Counted from the first letter of the stretch, positions 26,391 through 38,939 are shown. The stretch: DNA of 64,000 bases from Terfezia claveryi (GCA_015179025.1 WHUX01000020.1:248001-312000); one strand, 5' to 3'. Numbers and translations are program-made. Notes: generated by a model not told the origin, from the sequence alone.

Positions 26391-26651
26391 CGGGAAAGCT
26401 CTAGTGTATGCCTCGCGTAGTAATGAGGCAGAGACTGGACTTGAACAGTATCCTGGAGGGATGTGGGTGAGGAGGAGGGACTGTAAAAATACTAAGGAGG
26501 GAATCATGTGCCCTTTATATTTGCATCGGTAACGAGGCTGCCATCAAAAGACCCACACGGAGGTAAATTGTATAGTTAAATCAAAGAATTGCCTCACTTC
26601 CCAGGCTGCCGCGGTCGTCGACTGCACTGGCTGAGATGGTCAGTATTCCCT

Positions 26652-26657
26652 CTTGGC
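26652..26657 (-). promoter_or_regulatory. Single GCCAAG (PacC-type) hexamer upstream of the alkaline phosphatase
   Basis: On the minus strand GCCAAG lies about 262 bp before the start codon. Alkaline phosphatase genes are known PacC-activated targets in Aspergillus. One hexamer is expected by chance about once per kilobase, so this is weak. Confidence 0.2.
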
Positions 26658-26933
26658 CCAAGGCAAGGTCAATATATTCAATGTAGGTATAATGCGAGAA
26701 CTCGCATCCATTGGCCAGTGGGGTTAATGTAAATATGCCCTACTTTCCACCGCCAGAACCATTTCCATCCTTTTTTGTAAACGCAGAAATTGTCAACCAC
26801 GTGTATCGTACCTAGATGTTAATTTGTCCGTTCGGGGCCTACCATCTTGTCAGCCTAACTTCTCATCTTATCGTAGATCCAAGGTTCCAATATCCGTTCC
26901 ATTCTAGATCTACTACATGGTAGTACCGGTACT

Positions 26934-27073
26934 CGTTACCACCATGAATTGTTGCAAGCTGCATGCAAGCTGCAACCTGGCTGAATTGAGGTATGGAGTT
27001 CAGGAGGCCTATGGGATTTAGGAATACAAGGTGTGCAGCTCGCATGCAGCGTGCAACAATTCATGGGGTAACG
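26934..27073. repeat. 140-bp hairpin element with about 33-bp inverted arms
   Basis: The arms 26934-26966 and 27042-27073 are reverse complements apart from one extra base and one mismatch; both contain CCATGAATTGTTGCA and TGCATGC. The 75-base interior is not repeated. The right arm runs directly into a copy of TAGTCTGGTTGG. The structure suits a small non-autonomous MITE or a foldback. Confidence 0.8.
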
Positions 27074-28376
27074 ATAGTCTGGTTGGCGTTGTACAACACC
27101 CTCGGAGAGGGGGTAACGGGTAACGAGTAGTGCACATTGAAAAAGTCAAACTCTCAGTTAGGTAGATCCTCTCCTCGTGGCATTCCAATTAGAAATTACT
27201 GCACCTCACCATAAGCTTGCTCGAGGCCGTTTGCATAGTGCTGATCTCAACAGGGAATACAGCACGTGACCCGTCTAGTTCCACGCTCTTGCCGTTTGCC
27301 CCTTGAACAGTCTGGGTGGTGATAACACTGTAGAGCATAGGGACTATTTTGCACTGCTTAATAATCCCTCTAATGGAGCTCCAGATTCAATCTAAGCCGA
27401 TTGAATCATTTGAAGTCAGTAGGAATTTGCTCCATAGCGATAGTTGAATTATCCTAGTGAAACTGTTCAAATTCTGGTATAGGTTAGTATCCCTTGTTTC
27501 GAATTGCCATTCGGGTTTGAGCGTGCGATAGATTACGCCAGACGCTGTAGGATTAGGTACCGCCATTCTAACTTCCAACTCGTGAGTATATATATATAAT
27601 TTGTGCTTGGGTGGAGGCAGATGAAACAAATTTCACGTTAAAGTCACCATGCATAGATTTACCGTTAAACCAGGTCTACACATCTTGTCTCTGGTGTACC
27701 GTAGGAGAACATTGGATCACACGGTATCAGCAACGACATAAGGAATTGTATCTCTAAGAATTTATTAAGTTCGGACAATTACTCAAACAGCACTGGTACT
27801 CTACCAGTAGAGCCTCATCGACCTTTGGAACCCTTTGACAGGCTGTCTTCATGATTTTCAACTTGATTGTAGCTCTTCCAGCCCTTCTTCCTTTCGCTAG
27901 AATTCTTCATGTATGCTTGACCAAGTTAACTTGTCAGGTTAGCTGACTGGTTGTACCGTCGTGGCCCATTTTTCCGAACTCGGCACCCTTGTGGAAATTG
28001 GAAGGGCGGAATCTGTTTGGCGCTCAAGTACTCATCAAGGAGAAGTCGTTTGACGGACGTCTAAAAGGAACTAGGGATGCAAACCTGATATAAGGAGTAG
28101 CCATAACTGGAGACAATCAGCGAATGTATTTGGAAACGATTTTCTCAAAAAGAGGTGCATCCCTAGGTGCATCCCTACTTTGTATTATCATCAGCCGCTG
28201 CAAAAATGACCAAAAGCTTAACTCCGTCAAAGATATATACATCTAGGTGGCAAAATTTCCGTAACCAATAATGAGGCACAAATAATGCATACTGAAGAAC
28301 TCTGTATACGGATAGTAAGCATATAGTGCACTGCAGGATACGAACTGTTGTCATCTAGCTACAGTATTCTCTGTAT

Positions 28377-28402
28377 TAGTCTGGTTGCACAACCTCTCGT
28401 AG
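28377..28402 (+). repeat. Copy of dispersed TAGTCTGGTTG...CTCTCGTAG repeat
   Basis: It reads TAGTCTGGTTGCACAACC followed by TCTCGTAG. The same word recurs at 46225-46252 and 49545-49572 (opposite strand) and 51626-51654. Confidence 0.7.
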
Positions 28403-28453
28403 AGAACTCTACACATATGTATGTATTTGCAGATCTACGCAATCAAACATCTA

Positions 28454-28689
28454 CCGCGGTAATTCGAATTAAAGAACCGGTTCTTAAATTCGAGGGTGGG
28501 CCGGGGTCTGCATATACCATGTCTCGCAACGGCCACGCCTGGTCAGCACCCAAACTTCTTGATCCTAGTCTCAATATGACCTAGAGTAAATCAGAACCCC
28601 AACTAGCCTCTAATACATGCATATACATTAAACCTATTCTTGGGGGTTTCTTCAATTCGGAGGGGGTTCTTAATTTCGAATTACCGCGG
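28454..28689. mobile_element. MITE-like element, about 25-bp TIRs flanked by TA
   Basis: The ends are reverse complements with two mismatches: CCGCGGTAATTCGAATTAAA at the left (28454) and its counterpart ending at 28689. A TA dinucleotide sits on each side (28452-28453, 28690-28691), as left by Tc1/mariner or pogo transposases. No transposase is encoded in the 236 bp. A second palindrome, AAAGAACCGGTTCTTA, lies just inside the left end. Confidence 0.75.
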
Positions 28690-28860
28690 TATATCACAAA
28701 TGGAGAGACTTTCTGTGGTAAGGTAGTCACAACTGGCTTCGTGGCGGCACGAGACTACCGGTGGCGTGACCTTAAGCGTTCAGGTTCTAACCAGGGTCCT
28801 TAGTCTAGGCTAGTGCAAGTAGTCTCGTGCCAGTGCAAGCCAGACCACAGGGTCCTCTTG

Positions 28861-28985
28861 AGTCTAGTCTGGCCTAGTCTGGTTGCACTACCTCCCCCGC
28901 CAAACGTTAGTCTGGCTAGTCTCGATCTAGTCTGGCCAACTACATATCACGTTAGAATGAGTTTAGCAACCAGACTAGTCTAGCG
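28861..28985. repeat. Cluster of AGTCTGG motifs
   Basis: At least seven copies of AGTCTGG/AGTCTAG or its reverse complement occur in about 125 bp, in both orientations, some overlapping with tandem spacing of about 11 bp. Confidence 0.7.
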
Positions 28986-29410
28986 AAATTGGACTAAAGT
29001 TTAGCTTAATTTTGAGAATACAAGCTTCTCACTAGTCTTCTTATAGGTTCACTGTATTCTCAAGGAACAGGTGCCAACCAAACTAAAGGAACAGAGTAAT
29101 ATTGGTTAGTGAAGGGGATGATGATTGGGCAGATGAATGTTCCACTCAGCAGTCACGCAATTCATTCAAACCGAAACATAGATCGATGGAACGGTCTTAG
29201 CCGTACTGCATGAAGTAGAACATGTGACTAAACTCATGCGACACCTTAAGTAAAAAGTATCTATCGGAGCTCTGCTGCTTTCCATTCTCCTCCTTGACTG
29301 TCACCACTTTTCAATATAGCGTTGCTGCTAATTTATGATTTTAACTTAGCTAGGTTGAATTGCCGTGTCTCGCTTAAGCTTACTGGTTGATGTAGACTAC
29401 AACGTTATAG

Positions 29411-29434
29411 CAGTCTGGTTTGCAACCAGACTAC
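29411..29434. repeat. Palindrome made of two AGTCTGGTT words head to head
   Basis: CAGTCTGGTTTGCAACCAGACTACTG-type inverted arrangement: AGTCTGGTT and AACCAGACT separated by two or three bases. It could extrude as a short cruciform. Confidence 0.75.
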
Positions 29435-30953
29435 TGTAGATACCGGTACGTAGCTTACCTACCTGTATAACCTACAATTCCTGCTGCGCAGTTGCACAAC
29501 AACCTCGTACAACCTCGTACAAATTAGCCAGGCCCCACTGGAGGGCTATCTTTGGGGCATTATGCTATCAATCTCCGTGTCGGCATGCCGGAAGTCACCA
29601 TGGCCCCCAGGCGTATGCGCATGTTAAGCTTGTACTAGTATGTTATAGAAATTACTCACCCAATATATTCGTATAGTAGCTACCATAACAGGAAACAATG
29701 CGCACAGTATATCATTGCTTGGGACGCAAGAGCTGAGGACAGGGTTAGATGCAGGGCGGGCTGCAAGGTCATGGACAAAGATCGATGGGGCTATGGAGAG
29801 GCCAATTATTAATAATATTGTGTTTTGTTTAATTAGTTGATCACTTAAAATTAATTTGGGTATCTCTATTTTGTTTTTTTTCAGAACAGGTTTGGGTCTA
29901 TAATTGGCACAACTACTTCAGAGGTCGTTGTGCCCCCCAGACTAGCACAACTACAGCCTTGCAATGCGCATCTTTTTAATGTCATATACCATTAGTCTGG
30001 TTGGAGAAAATACCATCGGCAATATGATTTCCACATATGGAAAAGCTCTGTTGATCATGTTGGCGTCGGCTCAACGGCATTAGTATCTCGGCACCGGCAC
30101 CGGCACCTCGAGTATCGGGGGAAGGACGGAGATTCCTTGGACTAGTCTCGATCGTGCAACCAGAAGGCAGTATTTACATGCACAGCACGTCAGCTCGAAG
30201 CTTCTGATGGGGACTTCCCTGAATGAATATATACTTATGTACCTTGTATAATTTTCCGGCGAGCAATTGCGCTGCGCGGATCAGGTCTGTGTTGGCCGGT
30301 CGGACTCAGGCAAGGGCCAGGCGCCACCACAGCAACATTTGGCATGACGTACTGAAGAACGTATGTACCGGTCCTGTGGACATTCGATGGTGGGCTTGAT
30401 TTCTGCGATCATGATAGGAGCAGTGTGATACTACGTGCAGGCTGATCAGTACAGTGCCTCTCGATCCCACCAAATTCGTCTCTATGCGGGGCCCAGTTCC
30501 AATTCTCCTACTGGTTGCAATTCTGCCAGAGCCGGAGAATGAAAATAGACTTTACTATTTGGCAGATACCTATCACAAAGTAAAAGATATTACGATACGA
30601 AAGCGCGATGCTGATTGAACAGTCAGATGGTTGGCCCGCGTGTCTTGGCTGGGCATCAGCAGCGAGTGGGGGCAGCTGAGACAGGCCGTCTGGTTGGGCA
30701 GCGGACGCACGGGCTTGCTCTCAATTTCAATCAATTTGCAGAAAAAATATCAGAGCAGACAAGCTCGCTTTGCAGCAACACAGGACAAGGGACTCTCCCA
30801 TCTATCCACAAGGTTCAATTTATCAACTCTATTTCAAGCTTTGCTGGGAGGCTGGAAAGATACAGGGCCCATTTGCGTTAGAACTTGGGTTAAAACTCGA
30901 GACTGGGCCACACCTCTAACATCTAGCTTCGGAAGTCAACTAAAGGAACTTAC

Positions 30954-31154
30954 CTCCACCAGTTCGAAGTCTTGATCATTCATCCAAGTGAGTCCTCGAA
31001 GCTCCGAAATCGTCACTGAATATTTATTCACCTCGAGGGTAAGTAGACAGCCTGAGCTGACAGCTTCCGTAAAGCGATCCTGGGGGCTAACGTCGAGGCC
31101 AGAATACATAGCCTTAACGAGGCGCTCAGCACGCAGCTTTCTCCGATCAAACAC
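30954..31154 (-). other. Exon-like open stretch ending in a consensus splice donor
   Basis: The minus strand is open here, with protein-like composition (for example LRAERLVKAMYSGLDVSPQD), and ends at GAG followed by GTAAGT, a perfect donor. I found no convincing next exon below 30954 and no upstream start other than GTG. It matches no family I recognise. It may be an exon of an unrecognised or decayed gene, or chance. Confidence 0.2.
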
Positions 31155-31255
31155 TGGACCACCTCAACTAATAACAGCTTGGAGCCATATTGACTATTTA
31201 TGAATTGATCGGAGCGCCATCATTCTTTCGTGTCGATACTTGAACGCCGTCCGAA

Positions 31256-34200
31256 ATGGCGTGGGACCAATTGGCGGTAAGAGTAACTGCTCCATTTGTG
31301 GGATAAGAGGATGGGGAACGCGTGAACTTTGTTCTTGGATGACATTGCACCTCATGTCAAGCACTTGGTGTATTCTTGTCAAGCACCTGGATTTTCTTAT
31401 CTTCATTGGGGATTATTTTAGTTTTTTTCTTGTAAAATGATCTGGGCAGATGCCATGTGGACCTCCCATGGTCTGTTGATATTTCCTAAGAATCAGGGGC
31501 TCTGGCAACACTCCCTAACCTGTTGAATGAACATGTTGAATTGCAATTCGCTGACTACCCCTGATTGCTCATGACAGATGAATCCCCCACATTGGGCATA
31601 TCTTATTATTGGTGGATTCACTTCGCTTTTTATGCTGGTTTCTCTATTTGTCAAAGAAAAGCTATATATTGGTGAAGCCACTGTGGCTACTCTATGCGGT
31701 ATAATCTTCGGACCTTATGGAGCGAAACTATTCGACCCGAGTTCCTGGGGCAATGTTGACCAGATTACACTGGAATGCAGTCGAATTGTCCTTGTGGTTC
31801 AGTGTTTTGCTGTAGGGGTCGAATTACCAAAGGTCTGTCCTCTTTTTTCAACTCTCTATCATTCCAATATTGACTGACCTTCTAAATATAGCAATATATG
31901 ACTCGCCACTGGAAGTCGGTTGTTATGCTTCTGCTACCCGTCATGACCTATGGGTGGCTCGTTTGCTCCCTTTTCATTTGGTGGATGATACCTCAGCTCA
32001 CCTGGCTGGAGTCTCTCTGCGTGGCTGCCTGCGTTACAGCTACAGATCCGGTTTTGGCTTCATCGGTCGTGGGAAAAGGAAAGTTCGCAAAGCGTATCCC
32101 AAAGCATCTTCGAGACCTACTCTCTGCCGAGTCTGGGTGTAACGACGGAATGGCCTTCCCATTCATCTATCTAAGTCTATATCTCATTACATACAGACCT
32201 GACGCTGGAAAAGTGTTTTCGAAGTGGTTTATAACCACTGTTCTATATGAATGTCTGTTCGGAATTATTCTCGGGGTAGCCATTGGTTATGGTGGTCGTC
32301 ATGCTATCAAATTTGCAGAGAAGAAATCTTTGATTGACCGAGAGTCTTTCTTGTCCTTTTACTTTGTGCTTGCGCTCTTTTGCGCTGGTATAGGCAGTGG
32401 GCTCGGCGCCGATGATCTCCTCGTGGGATTCTGCGCCGGCGTAGCCTTTAGCAATGACGGGTGGTTCGCACAAAGGACTGAAGAATCTCACGTCTCCAAC
32501 GTCATCGACCTGTTGCTCAATCTTGCTTACTTTGTGTATTTTGGGTCTATTATCCCATGGAACTCTTACAACAAGCCGGACTGGGGCATCACTCCATGGC
32601 GGCTGATTGTGATCGCGATATTTGTCATATTCTTCAGGAGAATCCCAATTATGGTTTGCTTGAAACCATTAATCCCGGATATTAAGACATGGAGAGAGGC
32701 TTTGTTTGCTGGGCACTTTGGTCCCATTGGTGGTAAGTGGCTATAGGCACCTACACCATCTACTTGACATACCATATCCTAATGCTTTGAGTCATAGTGG
32801 GTGCAGTTTTCGTTGCCATATTGGCAAGAGCAGAGTTAGAAACTGGTGGTACGATCCCGTTGGAAGAATTACCCCCACCAGGCACCAAAAACTATCTTCT
32901 CATCCAGATAATTTGGCCCATTGTTACCTTCTTGGTAGTCACATCAGTTCGTGCATCCTTGCGAATCTCACATTTGAAGGCTTCTAACTCGTACATGGGT
33001 ATTTAGATTATTGTACATGGTTCTTCCATTGCAGTGTTCACCCTTGGAAAACACGTGAACACGATGCGCCTGACCATGTCTTTCACGACTGGCAACGACG
33101 ATGCGACATGGTTCAACCGGCTGCCAGGGCTTGGAAGTCGGACACCCTCTATGTCCTTCAGGAAGGCAGATGCATCCGAGAGCTCTAATGAAAAAATAAA
33201 TGAAGGTGGACCATTTGTCGGAGGACTGCTTAGCAGAGCGTCGACACGAGGTAGGGATGAAAATGGAAGGATATCAAGTGAAGTTCCAAGAAGGCGCTAT
33301 GATGGCACTGGCCGCCCTGTGGGTGGTATCAGTCTACTAGCTTCACAAACCCCACATAGGTCGCCCTCTCCAGCTGCTGCACGTACAGTTGAACCAGATC
33401 GGATAGAGACCTTCCGAGAAGGTCGGAACTTGATATTTGAGGATGAGCAGGGAGATGTAATCTCACAGACAAAGACACCCCCTCGTACCGAAGAACATTA
33501 TATTGAATCATTGGACACGAGCGCCGTGGCTGAGAAATTACAAAACCCCATTCGTCGCCGTACTGACGAGTCCGAGACTGATGTCCAGGACCCCAGAAAG
33601 CATAAAGCTGCCATGGCATTCCGCTTTGATGATAACATCATTGTTGAAGATGAAGATGGTGAAGTCATCAAACGGTACAAAATCCCCAAAGTCAAGCGTC
33701 GCCTTACTGGGGACATTGAGACAGGCAAATCCTCCACTGAGGGAAAGGGAAATGGCTCTTTCTTCAAAAATTGGTTTAGATTTGGGGCCAAGGAAAATGT
33801 CGATGATGATAATGACTTGGGGATGATTACCGACGGGGAGGATGACGGAAATCTTGAGGGGAAGCGTATCCGCTTGCGAGACGCCAAGGGGAGGAAGCTG
33901 AGTAAGCAGCAGTTTATTCATGAGCTTTCGATGATGGATCCACACGCCAGGAGGGCGATGGTGAGCCAGAGCAGTTTCTTACCATTGGAAGAGGGGTCTG
34001 CTAGGCCAAGCAGAAGCGAAAGGCTGGCAGAAGTAAAGGCTGGGCTGGAGAAGGCTGTGGGAGGCCTTTCAGATCACACACAGGAGAGCTCCACCAGGAC
34101 CACCGATGCGGAGAAACAGAATCAAGGTATCACTGGGCTAGCACTGGTCGACTCAAAGGAGAGAATTGTTCCCTATCACCGGTTAGGCGATCCCAAGGCT

Positions 34201-34653
34201 TCGAAACTTCATTCTCCTGAAGAAGCTAGGACTGCAGCGGCACTGGGCACATCTATTGTTATGGCTCAGGACGAAGAGACGGCAGCCGAGAGACGAAGAC
34301 GGGAGGCTGCGTTGGGGATTTCAGGAGAGGAAACTTCTGCTGAGCGCCGGAGGCGTGAAGCAGCATTGGGCCTCGCTAGGGAGGACAGTGAAGACAGTGA
34401 CGATGATGGTGCTCCTCGGATTGTAGGGCAGCCGAAGCAGAGGATGACGAGAGAAATCAAGTTTGCTACGCAGGAGAGCGGGCAAAGGCAGAGAGAAACG
34501 CTGGGGCCAGAATCGGGCAGGAATAGTGTTAGTGGGGCCGAGATGGAATTGGGAGGGAATGATAATGGTAGGGAAACGGGAGCAAGCACACCCATACCTG
34601 GGAGGGTTATTCAGTTCGCAGAGGTTACTAAGGGAAAGCAGAGGCAGCTTTAG
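31256..34653 (+). CDS. NHA1: Plasma-membrane Na+/H+ antiporter (Nha1 family), five exons
   Basis: Exports Na+ (and often K+) in exchange for H+, serving salt tolerance and pH homeostasis. Exons: 31256-31276, 31578-31832, 31892-32732, 32798-32946 and 33007-34653, giving 970 residues. Exon 1 codes only MAWDQLA, matching the usual Nha1 N-terminus, and is joined by a 301-nt intron. The transport domain covers roughly residues 10-450. It has [25 protein letters not shown] (D144) and [14 protein letters not shown] (N176, D177), the acidic residues expected for ion exchange. Exon 5 opens with [16 protein letters not shown] and then forms a hydrophilic cytosolic tail of about 500 residues, typical of fungal Nha1. 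The tail contains [11 protein letters not shown] twice. The intron 4 donor is GTTCGT, weaker than the others but fixed by homology and frame. Confidence 0.93.
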
Positions 34654-36864
34654 AGAAGCTATGGCGTTACGACTATGAGACGTCTGTAAGGCGTCTGGAA
34701 GCATGCTTTATATGTGATGATGCTGTGCGTTTCTTTTAGTGTTTTGTCTTGATTGGCATTACCGCGGTGTACCAGGGAACACGAATGAGATATTTGGGGC
34801 GTCTAACCAGTGGAACGTGTGTTATGGCATGGCATGGAGCACTTATTCTCAGATGTGGGGTCATGGCATGCCATGTGATTCTCGTCGGGGATTGTGCGTT
34901 AATCGTAATACGTCTCTTTGTTTTGTGCTTTTCCTGGTTATATTGCTTTCCAACTTATATTATGACTGACTTGAGCGTAAGCTTGGTTTCGGTTCTTGTG
35001 AGTTTCTTTGCCGAATATTGTTTGTGATGTTATATCCCTGGCTTATATATTTCTATGGCTGACTTTTTTAACTGTTGTTGGGATAAAAGAGATATTTGCG
35101 AGAAATCTACGGTGTTTTGTTTTCTTTTTGGATTCGAGTTGATACATATTAGCTACATAGAGCTGTAGCCTCAAGTTATTCACCCGCGAGTTTTGTTTCA
35201 CTTGTTTTCCCGTTAATGATTTTCGTGAATCGATATCGACATAATTTCATCGATTGGGACGTATGTATGTATGAATATACGGTATGTACGGTACCTATGT
35301 AGTGCATACATGAGCTTCAAAGTGATATTTACTTATTTATTTCTTTTTCTGGTTCATGAGAAACGTTATTGGCGAACAGGGGTGGGCTAGCTCGTGTGAA
35401 ACAGGTTGCACAAAACATCAACTTTGTCTCTTGCGCTTTAGAAGCTGTCAAACCCAAAGGAGTTCATAGTGCCGAAATGTTGACAATGAAGAGCAATATA
35501 GAGGTATCTATCCTAGATACTTTATAGTTTGAGATGCTATTGCCGTGGAATGGGGTTGAATATGAGCCTGAGAACGGTAGGTAGACTACTCCAGCTGGGG
35601 ATTTATCGTGAATTATTTTGCAATGTATGGCACACCGTTCTGAATTGTTTCATTTGTTGGCTGACCAGATCGGCCTTGTACAGTAATTGGGGGAGCAAAT
35701 TGTTCTGTTTATATAATTACCAAGGAGTAATATTGATTAAGTATTTATTCCACACTTTGATTGTTGCCCCGCCACACGGTGCGTGCAAGCCCGCCCAGCA
35801 TACCTACAGTACATTACTTAGATACCGTACCTAACTGCACAGTAGCAACTTCGCCCACACCACTTTTGAACAGCAGTGTGAATGGCCCTCAAGCACATGT
35901 ATACCGTGCTCCTCCGCAGCTATCCTATTACCGATCGATACAGTTGATCGAGGGATTGGATTGCCCAAAGTCAATTGGCTCTGCAAAGTTAGTCAGCCCA
36001 GCCCACGCAAACACGCAACCGGCAGGGATACTCAGCACGGGGAATTACAGGAGAGACATCGGACCGCCCACTTGATGACAGCACTTGGGCCCAACTGCCT
36101 GAAAGTAAGTGTACCTACTTACCTGCTTCACCTGCCGTACCCTTGGCTGAGCGCTCAAGCTCGAGTCTCAGATCGCTCCATCCCCCTCTTAAACCCACCC
36201 CTCTGCGGAAACAAAGTCAGTCATCCTCTTCTGAATACACCGACGCTGCTCGAGCATCATACCATCGCTGTTTGTATTATTGCTGATCGCCTGCCTGCCT
36301 AGCTATCTGGTTGGCCATCCAAGCATTGCTTAGGGTCAGGGGTGGTGTTGCATAAGAGGTATTTCTGGAAACTTCTCGGTTTGCGTTGGAACAGACCAAC
36401 AACACAGCGTTTTCTATCCATCAAATCTTTCCTTCTTGTCGACCCGAGTCCTGTCTCCGAGGCACGACGACGACGACGGGGATATCTTGGAGTGTTGTAT
36501 TAGCGATAGCAGTTGTAACGGGAACAGGCTCGCTACTAGGGTCCCTACTGTTACTACAGATAGGGAGGGATAGCTGCGGGATTTCGGGCAAGGAACTTAG
36601 GGCTATATTGCTTGGATTGATCGCTTGCTGAGACCCGACTGGGGATATCCGAAGCTCGGGAACGCCAAACTCCTCTTCAGACACCACGAAGAAAAAAGGC
36701 ATTTTTGTGAAGTGAGGTTTGTACTATCGGCATCTACGTCAGACGGCCGATAGTTTTTGCTTCACCCGCAAATATTAGATACTGCAGCAATAACAACCAT
36801 TTCCCACGGTTACTAGAGCCTCCGGCTGATATCCAAGATTCCGTCCCCACGCAACAGACCCTAT
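34654..36864. other. Intergenic region between NHA1 and the Tem1-like gene
   Basis: Nothing in the 2.2 kb looks coding. The left side is the NHA1 3' flank (T-rich, with tatgta-type stretches near 35260-35310). The right side holds the Tem1-like promoter and leader. A dispersed AGTCTGG copy was not seen here. Confidence 0.6.
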
Positions 36865-37904
36865 ATGTCGAGTGAGCCCCTCCCGACAATACCATCAGCA
36901 ACAAGCTCCACCGTCGATCTCCCACGCACAAACACCAATAATAACGAAAACGACCCGCCAAACCGCCAGGCAGGAATGACGTCCGTACAGTCTAGCGACT
37001 TTGCGCCAGGGTCTTCCGGACATTCACGTGGAATGTCGGAGTCGTCAATGACAGCATCGGGATCTGGAACTGGGGGGTCATATCACCATCAGCAGGCTAG
37101 TACGTCGTCAGCGGGCTCTGCTCTTCAAGAGACTCCTGGGAGAAGAAATAGTGTAGTGATTAAAGTTGGGATGGTGGGGGATGCACAGATTGGCAAGACT
37201 AGCTTAATGGTTAAATATGTAGAGGGAAGCTTCGATGAGGATTATATCCAGACTTTGGGTATGGTTACCGTCGTGCGTCTCTGGTTACAGCTTATTGCTT
37301 ACATCCATACTCTAACTAGGTGTCAACTTCATGGAAAAGACCATTTCAATTCGTAACACAGAAATCACATTCTCCATTTGGGATCTTGGTGGTCAGCGAG
37401 AGTTCGTCAACATGCTACCGCTGGTGTGTAACGATGCGGTAGCGATTTTGTTTATGTTTGACTTGACTAGGAAGAGTACATTGAATAGTGTCAAAGAGTG
37501 GTATCGACAAGCTAGGGGGTTCAATAAGACGGCAATTCCATTCCTGGTGGGGACGAAGTTTGATCACTTTGTGAATTTCCCACGGGAGGATCAGGAGGAG
37601 ATTAGCAAACAGGTATATATGTCTGGAGGAGTGAAGGTTTGGGTTGCAAAAAGGCTAATATCGGGTATAGGCGAGAAAGTTTGCTAGAGCGATGAAGGCG
37701 AGCTTGATTTTCAGTAGCACGAGTCATAGTATTAACATTCAGAAGGTAGGTTTATGTGAACTTTGTTATTCACTGAAGGAATAGAACTCTAACCCGCTGC
37801 TCTAGATATTCAAAATTGTGTTGTCGAAGTCGTTCGATCTAAAGTGTACGATACCCGAAATCGAGCAGGTCGGAGAGCCACTGCTCTTGTACCAAGAGGT
37901 TTAG
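36865..37904 (+). CDS. Tem1/Spg1-like small GTPase of the septation/mitotic-exit network
   Basis: Ras-superfamily GTPase of about 286 residues acting at spindle pole bodies to trigger septation (SIN/MEN). Exons: 36865-37258, 37320-37612, 37671-37745 and 37806-37904; all in frame. The P-loop GDAQIGKTS is at residues 105-113, the switch II motif WDLGGQ at 152-157, and GTKFD (the N/TKxD guanine-specificity motif, in the TK form usual for Tem1/Spg1) at 209-213. The first 95 residues are a Ser/Thr-rich extension, common in filamentous-fungal orthologues. There is no C-terminal CAAX box, as expected: the tail ends LLLYQEV. Introns are 58-61 nt. The 37320 acceptor follows a CTAACTAG branch/acceptor. 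Identity as Tem1/Spg1 is strong from the motif set. Confidence 0.92.
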
Positions 37905-38939
37905 GCGACGTAATGCCCAATATTGGGTCCAGTGGATTTTGGTGGGGGTGGCGGCGCACAGAGATAACTGGATCGCAAATGACGATACGCGATATCTTGA
38001 CTACGGTTACATCATTTAATTATATTTTCTTATTGTTGTTAACGTATGCAGAGTGGGAAGATAGGAAATAGGGGAGGAGAAAGAAGAAGGTACCATGGTG
38101 TTGTGGGAGTGCATGGAGGCAATTGATTGTGAAAAGCTACGAGGACAGACATCGTTTTCAAGTATTGTTTTCTTTGGTGATTCTCGGCTGGCCTATCTGA
38201 TTTTCTCTCTGTTGTCTTGTTCATGAATGATTCCAACTGTGATCATCGAAATATCCCTATATCCTGAGTTGCTTTCATGACCCATGTCCTTTATGTTTGG
38301 CACGAGCTTTTACTTGATATTGCAGGCCTCGAGAGGTTTGGTGGATAATATATGAGGCTCGATGGGCTTTCTGGTATGTGCTCCGGGCGCCGAGGGGAAT
38401 GAGGGGAATTGATTTCCGATTTCTCATGGGGAGGGGCAGTCTGTTTTGGCCGCGGAGGACTCGAGAGTAGTTTGGCAGCAGCAGCGCGTTAGTTTATTCT
38501 CCTAGCACATACAGTCAGTATACTTCCAAGTGAGGGCCCTCCTAGGGAAATCTAGAATTCGCAGCAAAGAACAGACAATTGCTTCCATTCACTGTACTCT
38601 ACAGTATAACTCAATCTGTCGAGATTCCGATATTTACTTTTTCCTCACATAGTTTCGGACCGGCCAGCTACCCCGCGCCACCCCGCCGTAGACGGCCTCC
38701 ATTACATACGTACACCCCCCCCCCCCTCCCCCACCACACTGTGTCACCATGCTCACCCAGACCCAGTTCCTTTTCTCAGCCTATTCATTCTCATCTTCTC
38801 CATCCTGGCTCCCCTAATCCGCCTCCGTTCCATCCTGCAACATTTCCCCCTCCTCTCCATCTTCACCCCCGCAATAACCCACGCCACCGGCAATTACCAA
38901 TACCACGCCCAGCAATACTGCTACCTAACGAATACAACC
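37905..38939. other. Intergenic region with a pyrimidine-rich leader
   Basis: This holds the 3' flank of the GTPase and the promoter and leader of the metallopeptidase. The last 280 bases are strongly C/T-rich on the plus strand, including a C run near 38706-38718. A plus-strand open frame at 38579-38980 is a composition effect (Pro/His-rich) and overlaps the peptidase start in another frame. No separate gene is supported. Confidence 0.6.

Larger units (their letters stand above)
26391..31255. other. 4.9-kb repeat-rich intergenic region
   Basis: This region separates the divergent alkaline phosphatase and Na+/H+ antiporter genes and must hold both promoters. It carries a hairpin at 26934-27073, a MITE-like element at 28454-28689, many copies of the AGTCTGG motif between 27075 and 30160, and an exon-like minus-strand stretch at 30954-31154. 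No intact gene is seen. Confidence 0.6.

Noticed and set aside
27460..27480. GTTCAAATTC, like a tRNA B box
   Set aside because: No matching acceptor stem, A box or T stem could be folded around it.
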